Origin: Actinoplanes lutulentus
GTDB lineage: Bacteria > Actinomycetota > Actinomycetes > Mycobacteriales > Micromonosporaceae
DNA length: 64,000 bases
Assembly (NCBI RefSeq): GCF_003259845.1
Contig: NZ_QLMJ01000018.1
Span: 62,001 to 126,000, forward strand
Reading direction: 5' to 3'
Shown here: one piece after another, positions 19,274 through 27,065 of the stretch
Layout of the letters: each line of letters starts with the position of its first letter
Numbering within the stretch: the stretch's first letter is position 1
The notes under the pieces: generated by a model
Told to the model about the DNA's origin: nothing
The model's input: the letters and a program-made list of their open reading frames with translations, nothing else
Databases searched by the model: none
Made by a program: the position numbers and the translations under genes

Positions 19274-20713
19274 CTACCAGCTCACGGCGATGTACTTCGA
19301 CTCGAGGTATTCGAGGAGGCCCTCGTGGCCGCCCTCGCGGCCGATGCCGCTCTGCTTGACGCCGCCGAACGGTGCGGCCGGGTCGCTGACCAGGCCGCGG
19401 TTCACGCCGACCATGCCGGCCTCGATCGCCTCGCTCACCCGCAGGCCGCGGGAGAGGTCGCCGGTGTAGACGTAGGCCACGAGGCCGTACTCGGTGTCGT
19501 TGGCCAGCGCGATGGCCTCGTCCTCGCTGGTGAACGTCACGATCGGCGCGACCGGGCCGAAGATCTCCTCGCGGAGGATCGCCGAGTCCGGGCCGACGCC
19601 GGTCAGCACGGTCGGCGGGTAGTAGAAGCCGGGACCGCCCGGACGGCTGCCGCCGGTGATCGCCTCGGCGCCGGCGTCGAGTGCGGAGCGGACCAGACTG
19701 TCCACCTTCGCCACGGTGTCCTCGTTGACGAGCGGGCCCACCTGCGTCTTCTCGTCCGTGCCCGGGCCGACGACCAGCGCGGACATGCGCTGCGCGAGCC
19801 GGCGGGAGAAGTCGTCGGCGACCGTCGTCTCGACGAAGAACCGGTTCGCCGCGGTGCACGCCTCGCCGCCGTTGCGCATCTTCGCGATCATCGCGCCGTC
19901 GACCGCGGCGTCCAGGTCGGCGTCCGCGAAGACCAGGAACGGCGCGTTGCCGCCCAGCTCCATCGACGTGTTCACCACGTTCTCGGCGGCCTGCGCGAGC
20001 AGGATCCGGCCCACCTCGGTCGAGCCGGTGAACGACAGCTTGCGGACCCGCGGGTCGTGCAACATCGCCGACACGACCTTGCCGGAGCTGCGGGACGGCA
20101 GCACGTTCACCACTCCCTCGGGCACGCCCGCCTCGGCCAGGATCGCGGCCATCGCGAGCGCGGTCAGCGGGGTGTCACTGGCCGGCTTCAGGATCACCGT
20201 GCAGCCGGCCGCGAGCGCCGGACCGATCTTGCGGGTGGCCATGGCGGCCGGGAAGTTCCACGGCGTGACCAGCACACACACGCCGACCGGCTGGCGCACC
20301 ACGAGAAGCTTGTTGGCGCCGGACGGAGCGGTCGCGATCGAACCCTCGCCGCGGACCGCCTCCTCCGCGAACCAGCGGAAGAACTCGGCCGCGTACGTGA
20401 CCTCGCCCTTCGCGTCCACGAGAGCCTTGCCGTTCTCCAGGCTGATGAGTTTCGCCAGGTCGGCGGCGCGTTCGGTCATCAGCTCGAACGCTTTGCGCAG
20501 CACCTCCGCGCGTACCCTCGGTGGTGTCTTGGCCCAAGCGGGACCCGCGGCAGCAGCCGCGTCCACCGCGGCGATCGCGTCCGTCTCCGTGCCGTCCGCG
20601 ACCGAGGCGATGGTGTCGCCGGTCGCCGGGTCGAGGACGTCGAAGCGGCTCCCCGAGGAGGCCGGCACCCATTTGCCGCCGATGAACAGTTCGGTTTCCA
20701 CTGCGCTCCTCAT
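19274..20713 (-). CDS. gabD: NAD(P)-dependent succinate-semialdehyde dehydrogenase type
   Basis: This 479-residue aldehyde dehydrogenase would oxidise succinate semialdehyde to succinate in the GABA shunt or a related aldehyde. It shows VTPWNFPAAMATRKIGPALAAGCT (cofactor site), FTGSTEVGR, the general base Glu in MELGGNAPF and the nucleophile Cys in GGEACTAANR, a form typical of GabD-type enzymes. EEIFGPVAPI and VNRGLVSDPAAPFGGVKQSG close the protein. No GABA transaminase gene is adjacent, so the exact substrate remains open. It converges on the GNAT gene. Confidence 0.85.
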   Translation of the reverse strand: MRSAVETELFIGGKWVPASSGSRFDVLDPATGDTIASVADGTETDAIAAVDAAAAAGPAWAKTPPRVRAEVLRKAFELMTERAADLAKLISLENGKALVDAKGEVTYAAEFFRWFAEEAVRGEGSIATAPSGANKLLVVRQPVGVCVLVTPWNFPAAMATRKIGPALAAGCTVILKPASDTPLTALAMAAILAEAGVPEGVVNVLPSRSSGKVVSAMLHDPRVRKLSFTGSTEVGRILLAQAAENVVNTSMELGGNAPFLVFADADLDAAVDGAMIAKMRNGGEACTAANRFFVETTVADDFSRRLAQRMSALVVGPGTDEKTQVGPLVNEDTVAKVDSLVRSALDAGAEAITGGSRPGGPGFYYPPTVLTGVGPDSAILREEIFGPVAPIVTFTSEDEAIALANDTEYGLVAYVYTGDLSRGLRVSEAIEAGMVGVNRGLVSDPAAPFGGVKQSGIGREGGHEGLLEYLESKYIAVSW

Positions 20714-20811
20714 TTCCTCGCGTCGCCGTACTCGGCCTTAGCTTGCTACCGATCGCTGCGCCTCGCCATGCTTCCCTGGACACTTGGTGCGTGGCGGGTG
20801 TGTGATGGCGA

Positions 20812-21549
20812 GACGGCGTCGTCCATCAGGTTTATCCAAGATCATTCTCAGATGCCAACGGGGACGGGATCGGCGGCCTCGCGGGTCTGGGATGCGACGC
20901 GCTCTGGCTCACACCGTTCCAGGCCTCACCCCAAAACGATCATGGGTACGACGTGAGCGCCTAGACCCGATCTTCGGTGATCTCGCTGATTTCGACGCTC
21001 TGCTCGCGCGGGCGCACGAGCTCGGGCTGCGCGTGATCATCGACATCGTCCCCCATCAGTGCTCCTCGGAGCATCCGATCTTCCAGGCGGCGCGGGCGGG
21101 AGGTGAGTCGGCGCGGGAACGCTTTTACTTCAGCTCTACGCCCAACAACTGGCCTAGCGTGTTCGGCGGCCCGGTCGGGGTACCTGCATCTTTACGCGCC
21201 GTCACAGCCCGACTGGAACTGGTGTGATCCACGGACCGCGCCGTTCTTCGACAATGTGATCCGGTTCTGGTTCGACCGGGTGTTCCGTCGCTGGCGGGAG
21301 ATCGCCGACGGGTACGACCCGCCGCGCGTCCTGATCGGCGAGGTCGACATGGAGCCGGCCCGGGCGGCTCGATTCATCGGGCCGGATCGGCTGCATCAGG
21401 CGTTCGCGTCCGGGTTCCTGGTCGCTCCGTGGAGTGCCGGCGCGCGGTGAGAGGCGGGTGAGGAGTTGCTGCGGCACCCGCCGGTCACGTGGGTCCTGGA
21501 GAACCATGACGTGGTGGAACCCGGGCGTTCCGGAACCCCGCTGCTCTAG
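20812..21549 (+). pseudogene. Decayed GH13 alpha-glucosidase remnant
   Basis: Pieces of a GH13 alpha-glucosidase appear in order but in shifting frames. The first piece reads HQVYPRSFSDANGDGIGG and then DALWLTPFQASPQNDHGYDV, ending at TAG 20962. Next come DPIFGDLADFDALLARAHEL and VIIDIVPHQCSSEHP. After a shift come YLHLYAPSQPDWNW and RVLIGEVDMEPARAARFIG. Last is HPPVTWVLENHDVV. The segment that should carry the catalytic nucleophile Asp (between WFDRV and FRRWRE) is missing, and about 15 codons are lost after GGLAG. At least two frame changes and several deletions make it non-functional. A full gene would be about 1.6 kb. Confidence 0.88.
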
Positions 21550-21629
21550 AGCCGGTCGATTTTTCTGGGTTGTCGCAAATCCTTGATGGCGTCTCTGGCT
21601 GGGCAATGGGAGGGGTTTTTGTCGTACGC

Positions 21630-23093
21630 ATGTTCGAAGATTGTCGTGTGTTGGAGGCGGCGGAGCGGTTGGTGGCGGTGGCGGGTGAGTGCGCCCGCGC
21701 ACCGATGTTCGGGCTGTCCGAGGCGGACCTCCTGGACTTCCTCGACCAGGTCTTCCACGCTCAGCAGCTGCTCCAGGCAGCGTTGCTGCACGCGGTGCGC
21801 GAGGTGGACGGCCGCGGAATTCCCGGGTCGCAACAGGCGGCGACGGCGAACATGTGGTTGCGAGAGCGGCTACGGATCTCCTCGTCGACGGCCGGCATGT
21901 GGCTGGCCCAGGCACGAGTCCTGGACACCTATCCCGATCTGGACGCGGCCGCCGTCGCCGGCGCGATCAACGCCGAGCAGATGGCCGTCATCACCACGGA
22001 GCTGGCGCAGCTACCCAAAGACCTGGACGCCGAGACCCACGAGCGGGCGCGGCAGGTTCTGATCGAGTGGGCGCAGGTGCTCGACCCGCGAAGGCTGCGG
22101 ATCGCGGCGCGCCGGATCCTCGAACACGTCGCCCCGGAGGCCGGCGAGGCCGAGGAAGAAGCCCGGCTGCGCCGGGCCGAGCGCGAAGCACGGGAGCAAC
22201 GGTTCCTCACGCTGACCTCGGCGGGCGACGGACGCGTACGGTTGCGTGGCCTTCTCGACAGCGAGGCCGCCGCCGTGGTGACGGCAGCGCTGGACCCGCT
22301 GTGCCGGCCCGCCGCGACCGAATCTGAGCTGGCGGAGACCGGTGAGACCCGGACACCGGGGCAGCGACGCGCGGACGCGCTGGTCGACGTGTGCCGGCTC
22401 GTCCTCTCCGGCGGCCGTCTGCCGGAACAGGGCGGCGCGCGGCCACAACTGGCGATCACCGCTTCCTACGACACGCTGCTCCGTGATCTCGGGCCGGGTG
22501 TGCTGGCCGACGGGGAGCCGGTCTCGGCCGAGACGGTCCGCCGGATCGCCTGCGACGCCCAGGTGCTGCCGCTGATCTTCAGTGGGGAGAGCCAGGTGCT
22601 CGACGCCGGCCGTACCCGGCGGCTGGTCAGCGGCGTGCAGCGGAGGGCGCTGGTGGTGCGGGACCGGGGATGCACGTTCCCCGGCTGTGACCGGCCGGCC
22701 CAGTGGTGCGAGGCGCACCACATGAAGCCGTGGTCAGAGGGCGGCAAGACCGATCTGCGCGATCTGGCGTTGCTGTGCGGGTACCACCATCAGGTCATTC
22801 ACGGGGACTCCGGCTGGCAGATCCGGCCCGGGCCCGATGGAGGCCCCGAGTTCCTGCCACCGGCGTCCCTCGACCCGGACCGGGCACCGCGCCGCAATCT
22901 GTACCACCGGCGCGGCTCGGATCATCACCGCGACAAGGGCGGTAGTGGAGGTGAAAAGCGAGTTCAACGGCGCGGGCAGGGGCAACGACACCGGCGAGTT
23001 CGGGGGTACGGGAAAGCTCAGCGGTACGGGCAAGCTCGGGGATACAGGCAAGTTCAGGGGGATGGTGGCGAGAGGTACCACCGGCGGACGTGA
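21630..23093 (+). CDS. DUF222 / HNH endonuclease domain protein
   Basis: This protein (487 residues from the ATG at 21630) has the alpha-helical DUF222 region typical of the actinobacterial 13E12-repeat family, then a C-terminal HNH nuclease motif: CTFPGCDRPAQWCEAHHMKPW and LLCGYHHQVIH. Such genes are multicopy in actinobacteria and linked to mobile DNA, but a role is not established. The tail of about 60 residues is repetitive (four 18-bp units). The start is uncertain: ATG at 21606 is also in frame. It sits directly after the GH13 remnant, suggesting a rearranged locus. Confidence 0.85.
   Translation: MFEDCRVLEAAERLVAVAGECARAPMFGLSEADLLDFLDQVFHAQQLLQAALLHAVREVDGRGIPGSQQAATANMWLRERLRISSSTAGMWLAQARVLDTYPDLDAAAVAGAINAEQMAVITTELAQLPKDLDAETHERARQVLIEWAQVLDPRRLRIAARRILEHVAPEAGEAEEEARLRRAEREAREQRFLTLTSAGDGRVRLRGLLDSEAAAVVTAALDPLCRPAATESELAETGETRTPGQRRADALVDVCRLVLSGGRLPEQGGARPQLAITASYDTLLRDLGPGVLADGEPVSAETVRRIACDAQVLPLIFSGESQVLDAGRTRRLVSGVQRRALVVRDRGCTFPGCDRPAQWCEAHHMKPWSEGGKTDLRDLALLCGYHHQVIHGDSGWQIRPGPDGGPEFLPPASLDPDRAPRRNLYHRRGSDHHRDKGGSGGEKRVQRRGQGQRHRRVRGYGKAQRYGQARGYRQVQGDGGERYHRRT
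22987..23058 (+). repeat. Four 18-bp tandem repeats near the HNH gene's 3' end
   Basis: Units such as GGTACGGGCAAGCTCGGG, each a little diverged, lie head to tail and end 35 bases before the stop codon. Confidence 0.88.
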
Positions 23094-23110
23094 GTTCCCG
23101 TCGACCCGCG

Positions 23111-23593
23111 TCAACGAGGTCGGGCACTCAACTCGCGGATGACATCGGCGAGGTTCGGGGGTTCGATGCGGTCCGGCAGCGGATTCGGCACCTTTCGGGC
23201 GTCGCCCGGCTCCAGTGCGGCCGGGTCGGCCCAGGTGTGGCCGAGGAGTTCGCGTTGCTCGTACTCAAGGAGACCGTCCCGGACCACCACCGGCCGTGAC
23301 GTCAGGAAGAAGGCCGCGAAGAATTGTTCGGGGCCGGCGAATCGCCGGCCTTTCCACCAGATGTCACGGTGGACGTCGATGAAGTCGGGGAGGATCGCGC
23401 TCGCGTCCAGGCCGGTCTCCTCGGTGAGCTCGCGGCGGGCTGCGTCGAGCGGGCTCTCCCCCGGTTCGATGCCGCCGCCGGGCGGCTCCCAGAGGCGGTG
23501 TCCGTTGGTCGGATCCTCCCAGTGCAGGAGCAGAATTCGGCCGTCGGCGTCGAAACAGATCACACGGACGGCGGGGCGGTACACGCTCTCCAT
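23111..23593 (-). CDS. Nudix hydrolase
   Basis: This 160-residue enzyme would hydrolyse a nucleoside diphosphate-linked compound. The Nudix box is complete: GGGIEPGESPLDAARRELTEETG, with the acidic residues for metal binding. The start MESVYRPAVRVICFD places the box near residue 38, as usual. The gene lies between the HNH gene (convergent) and a divergent Sua5-type gene. A 14-bp repeat array fills the shared upstream region. Substrate specificity cannot be told from sequence. Confidence 0.92.
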   Translation of the reverse strand: MESVYRPAVRVICFDADGRILLLHWEDPTNGHRLWEPPGGGIEPGESPLDAARRELTEETGLDASAILPDFIDVHRDIWWKGRRFAGPEQFFAAFFLTSRPVVVRDGLLEYEQRELLGHTWADPAALEPGDARKVPNPLPDRIEPPNLADVIRELSARPR

Positions 23594-23610
23594 GATCGGA
23601 CTCTAGCCAG

Positions 23611-23680
23611 ACTGACCCGCTCAGACTGGCCCGCTCAGACTGGGCCGCTCAAACTGGGCCGCTCAAACTGGGCCGCCCAG
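23611..23680. repeat. Five 14-bp tandem repeats between Nudix and Sua5-type genes
   Basis: Five consecutive units of the form RACTGRSCCGCTCA run without gaps in the divergent promoter region. Confidence 0.92.
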
Positions 23681-23730
23681 ACCCGCTTGCCGAGACCGGC
23701 CGACCGGAGATTTCGGCCAAGGTCGACGAC

Positions 23731-23743
23731 TAGGGTTGTCGGA
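23731..23743 (+). promoter_or_regulatory. Leaderless -10 box of the Sua5-type gene
   Basis: TAGGGT at 23731-23736 lies 7 bases before the GTG at 23744. Confidence 0.58.
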
Positions 23744-24367
23744 GTGGCCAAGTACTTCGACGTGCATCCAGACAACCCGCAGCAGCGCAGCATCCACCAG
23801 ATCGTCGACGTGATCCGCGGTGACGGGCTGATCGCCTATCCGACCGACTCCTGCTTCGCGCTGGGCTGCCGGATGGGCAACAAGGACGGCCTGGACCGGA
23901 TCCGATCAATTCGGCATCTGGACGACCGGCACCATTTCACGTTGATGTGCCACGACTTCGCGCAGCTCGGCCAGTTCGTGCAGATCAACAACGCGCTGTT
24001 CAGGGCCGTGAAGGCGTCCACGCCGGGGCCGTACACGTTCATCCTGCCCGCGACCAAGGAAGTGCCGCGGCGCCTGCTTCACCCGAAGAAGAAGACCGTC
24101 GGGGTACGCATCACCAGCCACGTCACCGCCCAGGCGATCCTTGCCGAACTGGGTGAGCCGCTCGTCTCCAGCACCCTGCTGCTGCCCGGCGAGGCGGAGC
24201 CGATGACCCAGGGCTGGGAGATCAAGGAAGCACTGGACCACAGCGTGGACGCGGTCGTCGACTCGGGTGAGTGCGGCACCGAGCCGACCACTGTCGTAGA
24301 CCTCTCCGAGGGCGTCCCGGAGATCCTGCGGGTCGGCGCCGGCGACCCGAGCAGGTTCTCGGAGTAA
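23744..24367 (+). CDS. Sua5/YciO/YrdC-type protein (threonylcarbamoyl-AMP synthase family)
   Basis: This 207-residue cytosolic protein has the YrdC fold: IVDVIRGDGLIAYPTDSCFALGC (nucleotide and threonine site), RIRSIRHLDDRHHFTLMC, PGPYTFILPATKEVPRR and VGVRITSHVTAQAILAELGEPLVSST. The family makes threonylcarbamoyl-AMP for tRNA t6A. The YciO branch, which this sequence resembles (TDSCFALG, no KxR-rich C-terminal Sua5 domain), has a less certain role. The GTG start fits the leaderless promoter; reading further upstream gives no family similarity. Confidence 0.88.
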   Translation: MAKYFDVHPDNPQQRSIHQIVDVIRGDGLIAYPTDSCFALGCRMGNKDGLDRIRSIRHLDDRHHFTLMCHDFAQLGQFVQINNALFRAVKASTPGPYTFILPATKEVPRRLLHPKKKTVGVRITSHVTAQAILAELGEPLVSSTLLLPGEAEPMTQGWEIKEALDHSVDAVVDSGECGTEPTTVVDLSEGVPEILRVGAGDPSRFSE

Positions 24368-24373
24368 CCAGCC

Positions 24374-24413
24374 CCTGGGCCCGGCTCCTATATGACCTGG
24401 GCCCGGCTCCTAC
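24374..24413. repeat. 17-bp direct repeat between convergent stops
   Basis: CCTGGGCCCGGCTCCTA occurs at 24374-24390 and again from 24396, directly after the Sua5-type stop and touching the next gene's stop region. Confidence 0.7.
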
Positions 24414-25615
24414 TTGAAGAGCTCCAGCGGCACAGCCTCGGCCATGGCCGCCATGCCGGCGTCACTCGGATGCAGATGGTCGCCGCAGTCGTAGGCAGCC
24501 GCTATCCGGTGCGGGACGGCCGGATCTCGCACGGCCTGGTCGAAGTCGATCACGGCGTCGTACTCGCCTGAGGTACGCACCCACCGGTTGAACGCGTCGC
24601 GCTTGGCCCTGCTCACCGTGTTGTTGAGACGTCCGTGGTACTCGCCGAACGGGAGCAACGTCCCGCCGATCATCGTGACGCCGGCGGCCCGGCCCTTGGC
24701 GATCAGCTCGCGATGACCGGCGATCAGCTCCTCGGCGGTGGCCGGCGGGTTGAGACCGAGGTCGTTCACGCCGAGCAGGACGATCACGTGGCTGACGCCG
24801 GGCTGGGCAAGGACGTCACGGTTGAAACGGCGCAGGCCGGCCTCGCCGACCGCGGCGTTGTTGCCGGCACGCCCGGTACGCCCGATCGGCCCGGTGAGCA
24901 GCCGATTGCCGCTGAGGCCGGCGTTGAGCACGCCCCGGTCCAGGTTGTCGGCCCGCATCCGCGCCGCCAGCAGGTCCGGCCAGCGGTGGTTGGCGTTCTC
25001 CACCGTGTTGACGCCCCGGGTGATCGAGTCGCCGAACGCGACGATCGTCGAGGTGGAGCGGCGAACGCGGACGCTGACGCCGGAGAGGAACACGTACGTC
25101 GCGAACGGCTTGCCGGCCAGGTCGACAGCCTCGGTGAGGTCGCCGGGGCCGACCTGGTTGGTCTGGAAGGCGCGCGGGGTGATCGTGCCGACCTCGGTCT
25201 TCTCCGGCAGGTAGACGCTGATCACCAGGTCGGCGCCGGGCGGCACGACCAGGCCGGCGGCGTCGCTGAGCAGGGTGCCACCGGCCGGGATGACCGCTTC
25301 GGTGCGGCCGGCGAAGGTGAGCTGCTGCCCGGTGCCGGGCACGATGGAGGCGGTCGCGCCGTTTCCTGCGCGCAACGCGAGACGGGCAACTCCGATGCGT
25401 ACGGAATGGGTGCCGAACTCGTTACTGAAGCGCACCTGTGGCCGGTCCCCTCCGGCGCTGGTGTGGACGACCTGTCGTACGGTCTGGTCCGCGAGGGTGT
25501 AGATGTGACTCACCGGCTGGGCGGTGACCGGGGCAGCCCAGGTGCCGGCCCGGGTCGGCACGCGCACCGTGGGAGCGCGCTGACCTGCCGTTCCGGGGGT
25601 GGCCGCGAGAGCCAC
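24410..25615 (-). CDS. Exported SGNH/GDSL hydrolase (true start unclear)
   Basis: This is a lipase/esterase-like SGNH hydrolase: GDSITRGVNTVENANHRWPD holds the nucleophile Ser, then NAGLSGNRLL, LLGVNDLG and the catalytic pair DHLHPSDAG at the end. From the GTG at 25615 it has 401 residues, but that start cuts off a typical twin-arginine signal. Read upstream in the same frame, codons give TARAASRRALLLGGAG with no ATG, GTG or TTG before a stop near 25730. The gene may use a rare start codon or carry a small indel in the A/T run near 25691-25699. The substrate is unknown. Confidence 0.82.
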   Translation of the reverse strand: MALAATPGTAGQRAPTVRVPTRAGTWAAPVTAQPVSHIYTLADQTVRQVVHTSAGGDRPQVRFSNEFGTHSVRIGVARLALRAGNGATASIVPGTGQQLTFAGRTEAVIPAGGTLLSDAAGLVVPPGADLVISVYLPEKTEVGTITPRAFQTNQVGPGDLTEAVDLAGKPFATYVFLSGVSVRVRRSTSTIVAFGDSITRGVNTVENANHRWPDLLAARMRADNLDRGVLNAGLSGNRLLTGPIGRTGRAGNNAAVGEAGLRRFNRDVLAQPGVSHVIVLLGVNDLGLNPPATAEELIAGHRELIAKGRAAGVTMIGGTLLPFGEYHGRLNNTVSRAKRDAFNRWVRTSGEYDAVIDFDQAVRDPAVPHRIAAAYDCGDHLHPSDAGMAAMAEAVPLELFK

Positions 25616-25841
25616 CGCGCCGGCGCCGCCGAGCAGCAGGGCGCGGCGGCTGGCAGCCCGGGCAGTCCTGCCCAGGGCCGTGTCGAGGAGAAAATTTTTC
25701 CGCTTTATGCCGGTAAGCTAAATAACTCCCCAAGGCCTCGTCAAGCTGCCGAACGCGGTACCGCCACCCGGCAGTGCGACAGTTGTCACACCACCGAGTG
25801 GCGGTCGTTCAATGAGTCGTCTTTCCGGCAGCGATTCTCAG

Positions 25842-25905
25842 CCGGCCAACTCTCAGCCGGCAAACAACTCTCAGCTGGCCAACTCTCAGCCGGCTAACTC
25901 TCAGG
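25842..25905. repeat. 15-bp tandem repeats ending in the LPMO stop codon
   Basis: About five copies of AACTCTCAGCCGGCC-like units run into the stop codon (25901-25903) of the minus-strand LPMO gene. Confidence 0.85.
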
Positions 25906-27064
25906 TAGCGGTGGAACAGGTCAAATTCTGTACCTGCGCCGCCGCCGTTCCCGAGGCGAGGAACCCGAACGTGACGTAACCGCTGGCCGGGACCGTGGCG
26001 TTCCACGTCTCGTTCGTGACCGATACCAGGGATCCGCTCGACGTGGCCTTTCCACTCCACGTCTGCGCCAGGGTCTGGCTTCCGGGGAACGTCCAGGACA
26101 CCGTCCAGCCGTTCACCGGCGTGGTGCCGGCGTGCACCATCACCTCACCCTGGAACCCGCCGGTCCAGGCGGACACCACGGAGTACATCGCGGTGCAGCC
26201 ACCCGTCGAACCCGGCGGGTTGGACGTGCTGGGCGACGTGCTGGGCGAAGCCGGTGTGCTGGGCGAGGGAGATGTACTGGGTGAGGGCGACGTGCTGGGT
26301 GACACCGAGGTGCTGGGCGAGGGCGACGGTGTGCCGCCCGTTCCCACGCCGGTGACCTCACCGTTGCCGCCGTCGAAGACCACGTCCGAGCAGCCGTAGA
26401 ACGTCTCCTGGCTGTCCGAGCGCGCCCACACCGAATAGATCAGGTGCTTGCCGGTCTTCCCCGCGGGAAGGTTGCCGTTCCAGTAGTAGTGGCCGTCGTC
26501 GGTGCCCGGCCCACCGTTCGCCGGCGGATTGGTGACCTGGTCGAACGGTGTCGGCTCCAGGTCGCTCCAGGCGAGCGGCTTCGTCGGGTCGTACCCGTCC
26601 TTGGTGATGTAGAGGGAGAACGTGCCCGGGTGCTTGGCCCAGTCGTTGTACTTGAACTGCACGTTCGCGCCGGCCGTCAGGTGGGTGAGCGGCCAGTCGT
26701 TGCGGGCCAGGTTGAATCCGGTGAAGTTGTACGGCCCACCGGTCCCGCCGCTGCACAGCTGGCCGTCGGGGAGGAACCCGTTGACCCGTCCGGCGCCGTC
26801 CGAGCGAAGCACGGCGAACCAGTTGTAGAGCGAGTTGACCCCGCTCTGCGCCACCGCGGCGGCGCAGGCGGCGTTCTTCGGCTCGATCGCGCCGGTCTGC
26901 GGGTTGCGGCCGTCCTGGTAGCAGAACCAGGTCCGGCTGCCGGGAACCTGCAGGGCGCCGTGTGCCTGGGCGGCCGTCGCGGGCAGCGCCAGGATCCCGG
27001 CCGCGGCGGCGAACACGACCACCGCCGCCATCTTCAGCAATCGGGCCATTCTGGGAAGTCTCAT
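25901..27064 (-). CDS. Cellulose-active AA10 LPMO with CBM2
   Basis: This 387-residue secreted copper enzyme cleaves crystalline cellulose oxidatively. The signal peptide ends at AQA, leaving His35 as the mature N-terminal copper ligand (HGALQVPGSRTW). The second histidine-brace ligand is His145 in DWAKHPGTFSLY. The domain ends with QETFYGCSDVVFDGG, as in cellulose-oxidising Streptomyces enzymes. A Ser/Pro/Thr linker and a C-terminal CBM2 (CTAMYSVVSAWTGGFQGEV) follow. The start is one base after the GH48 stop (TGACATG), so translation is coupled. It is the last gene of the cellulose operon. Confidence 0.93.
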   Translation of the reverse strand: MRLPRMARLLKMAAVVVFAAAAGILALPATAAQAHGALQVPGSRTWFCYQDGRNPQTGAIEPKNAACAAAVAQSGVNSLYNWFAVLRSDGAGRVNGFLPDGQLCSGGTGGPYNFTGFNLARNDWPLTHLTAGANVQFKYNDWAKHPGTFSLYITKDGYDPTKPLAWSDLEPTPFDQVTNPPANGGPGTDDGHYYWNGNLPAGKTGKHLIYSVWARSDSQETFYGCSDVVFDGGNGEVTGVGTGGTPSPSPSTSVSPSTSPSPSTSPSPSTPASPSTSPSTSNPPGSTGGCTAMYSVVSAWTGGFQGEVMVHAGTTPVNGWTVSWTFPGSQTLAQTWSGKATSSGSLVSVTNETWNATVPASGYVTFGFLASGTAAAQVQNLTCSTAT

Positions 27065-27065
27065 G

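Noticed and set aside
25565..25580. Third CebR box (TGGGAGCGCGCTGA)
   Set aside because: It is within a coding region and breaks the palindrome at the second half.
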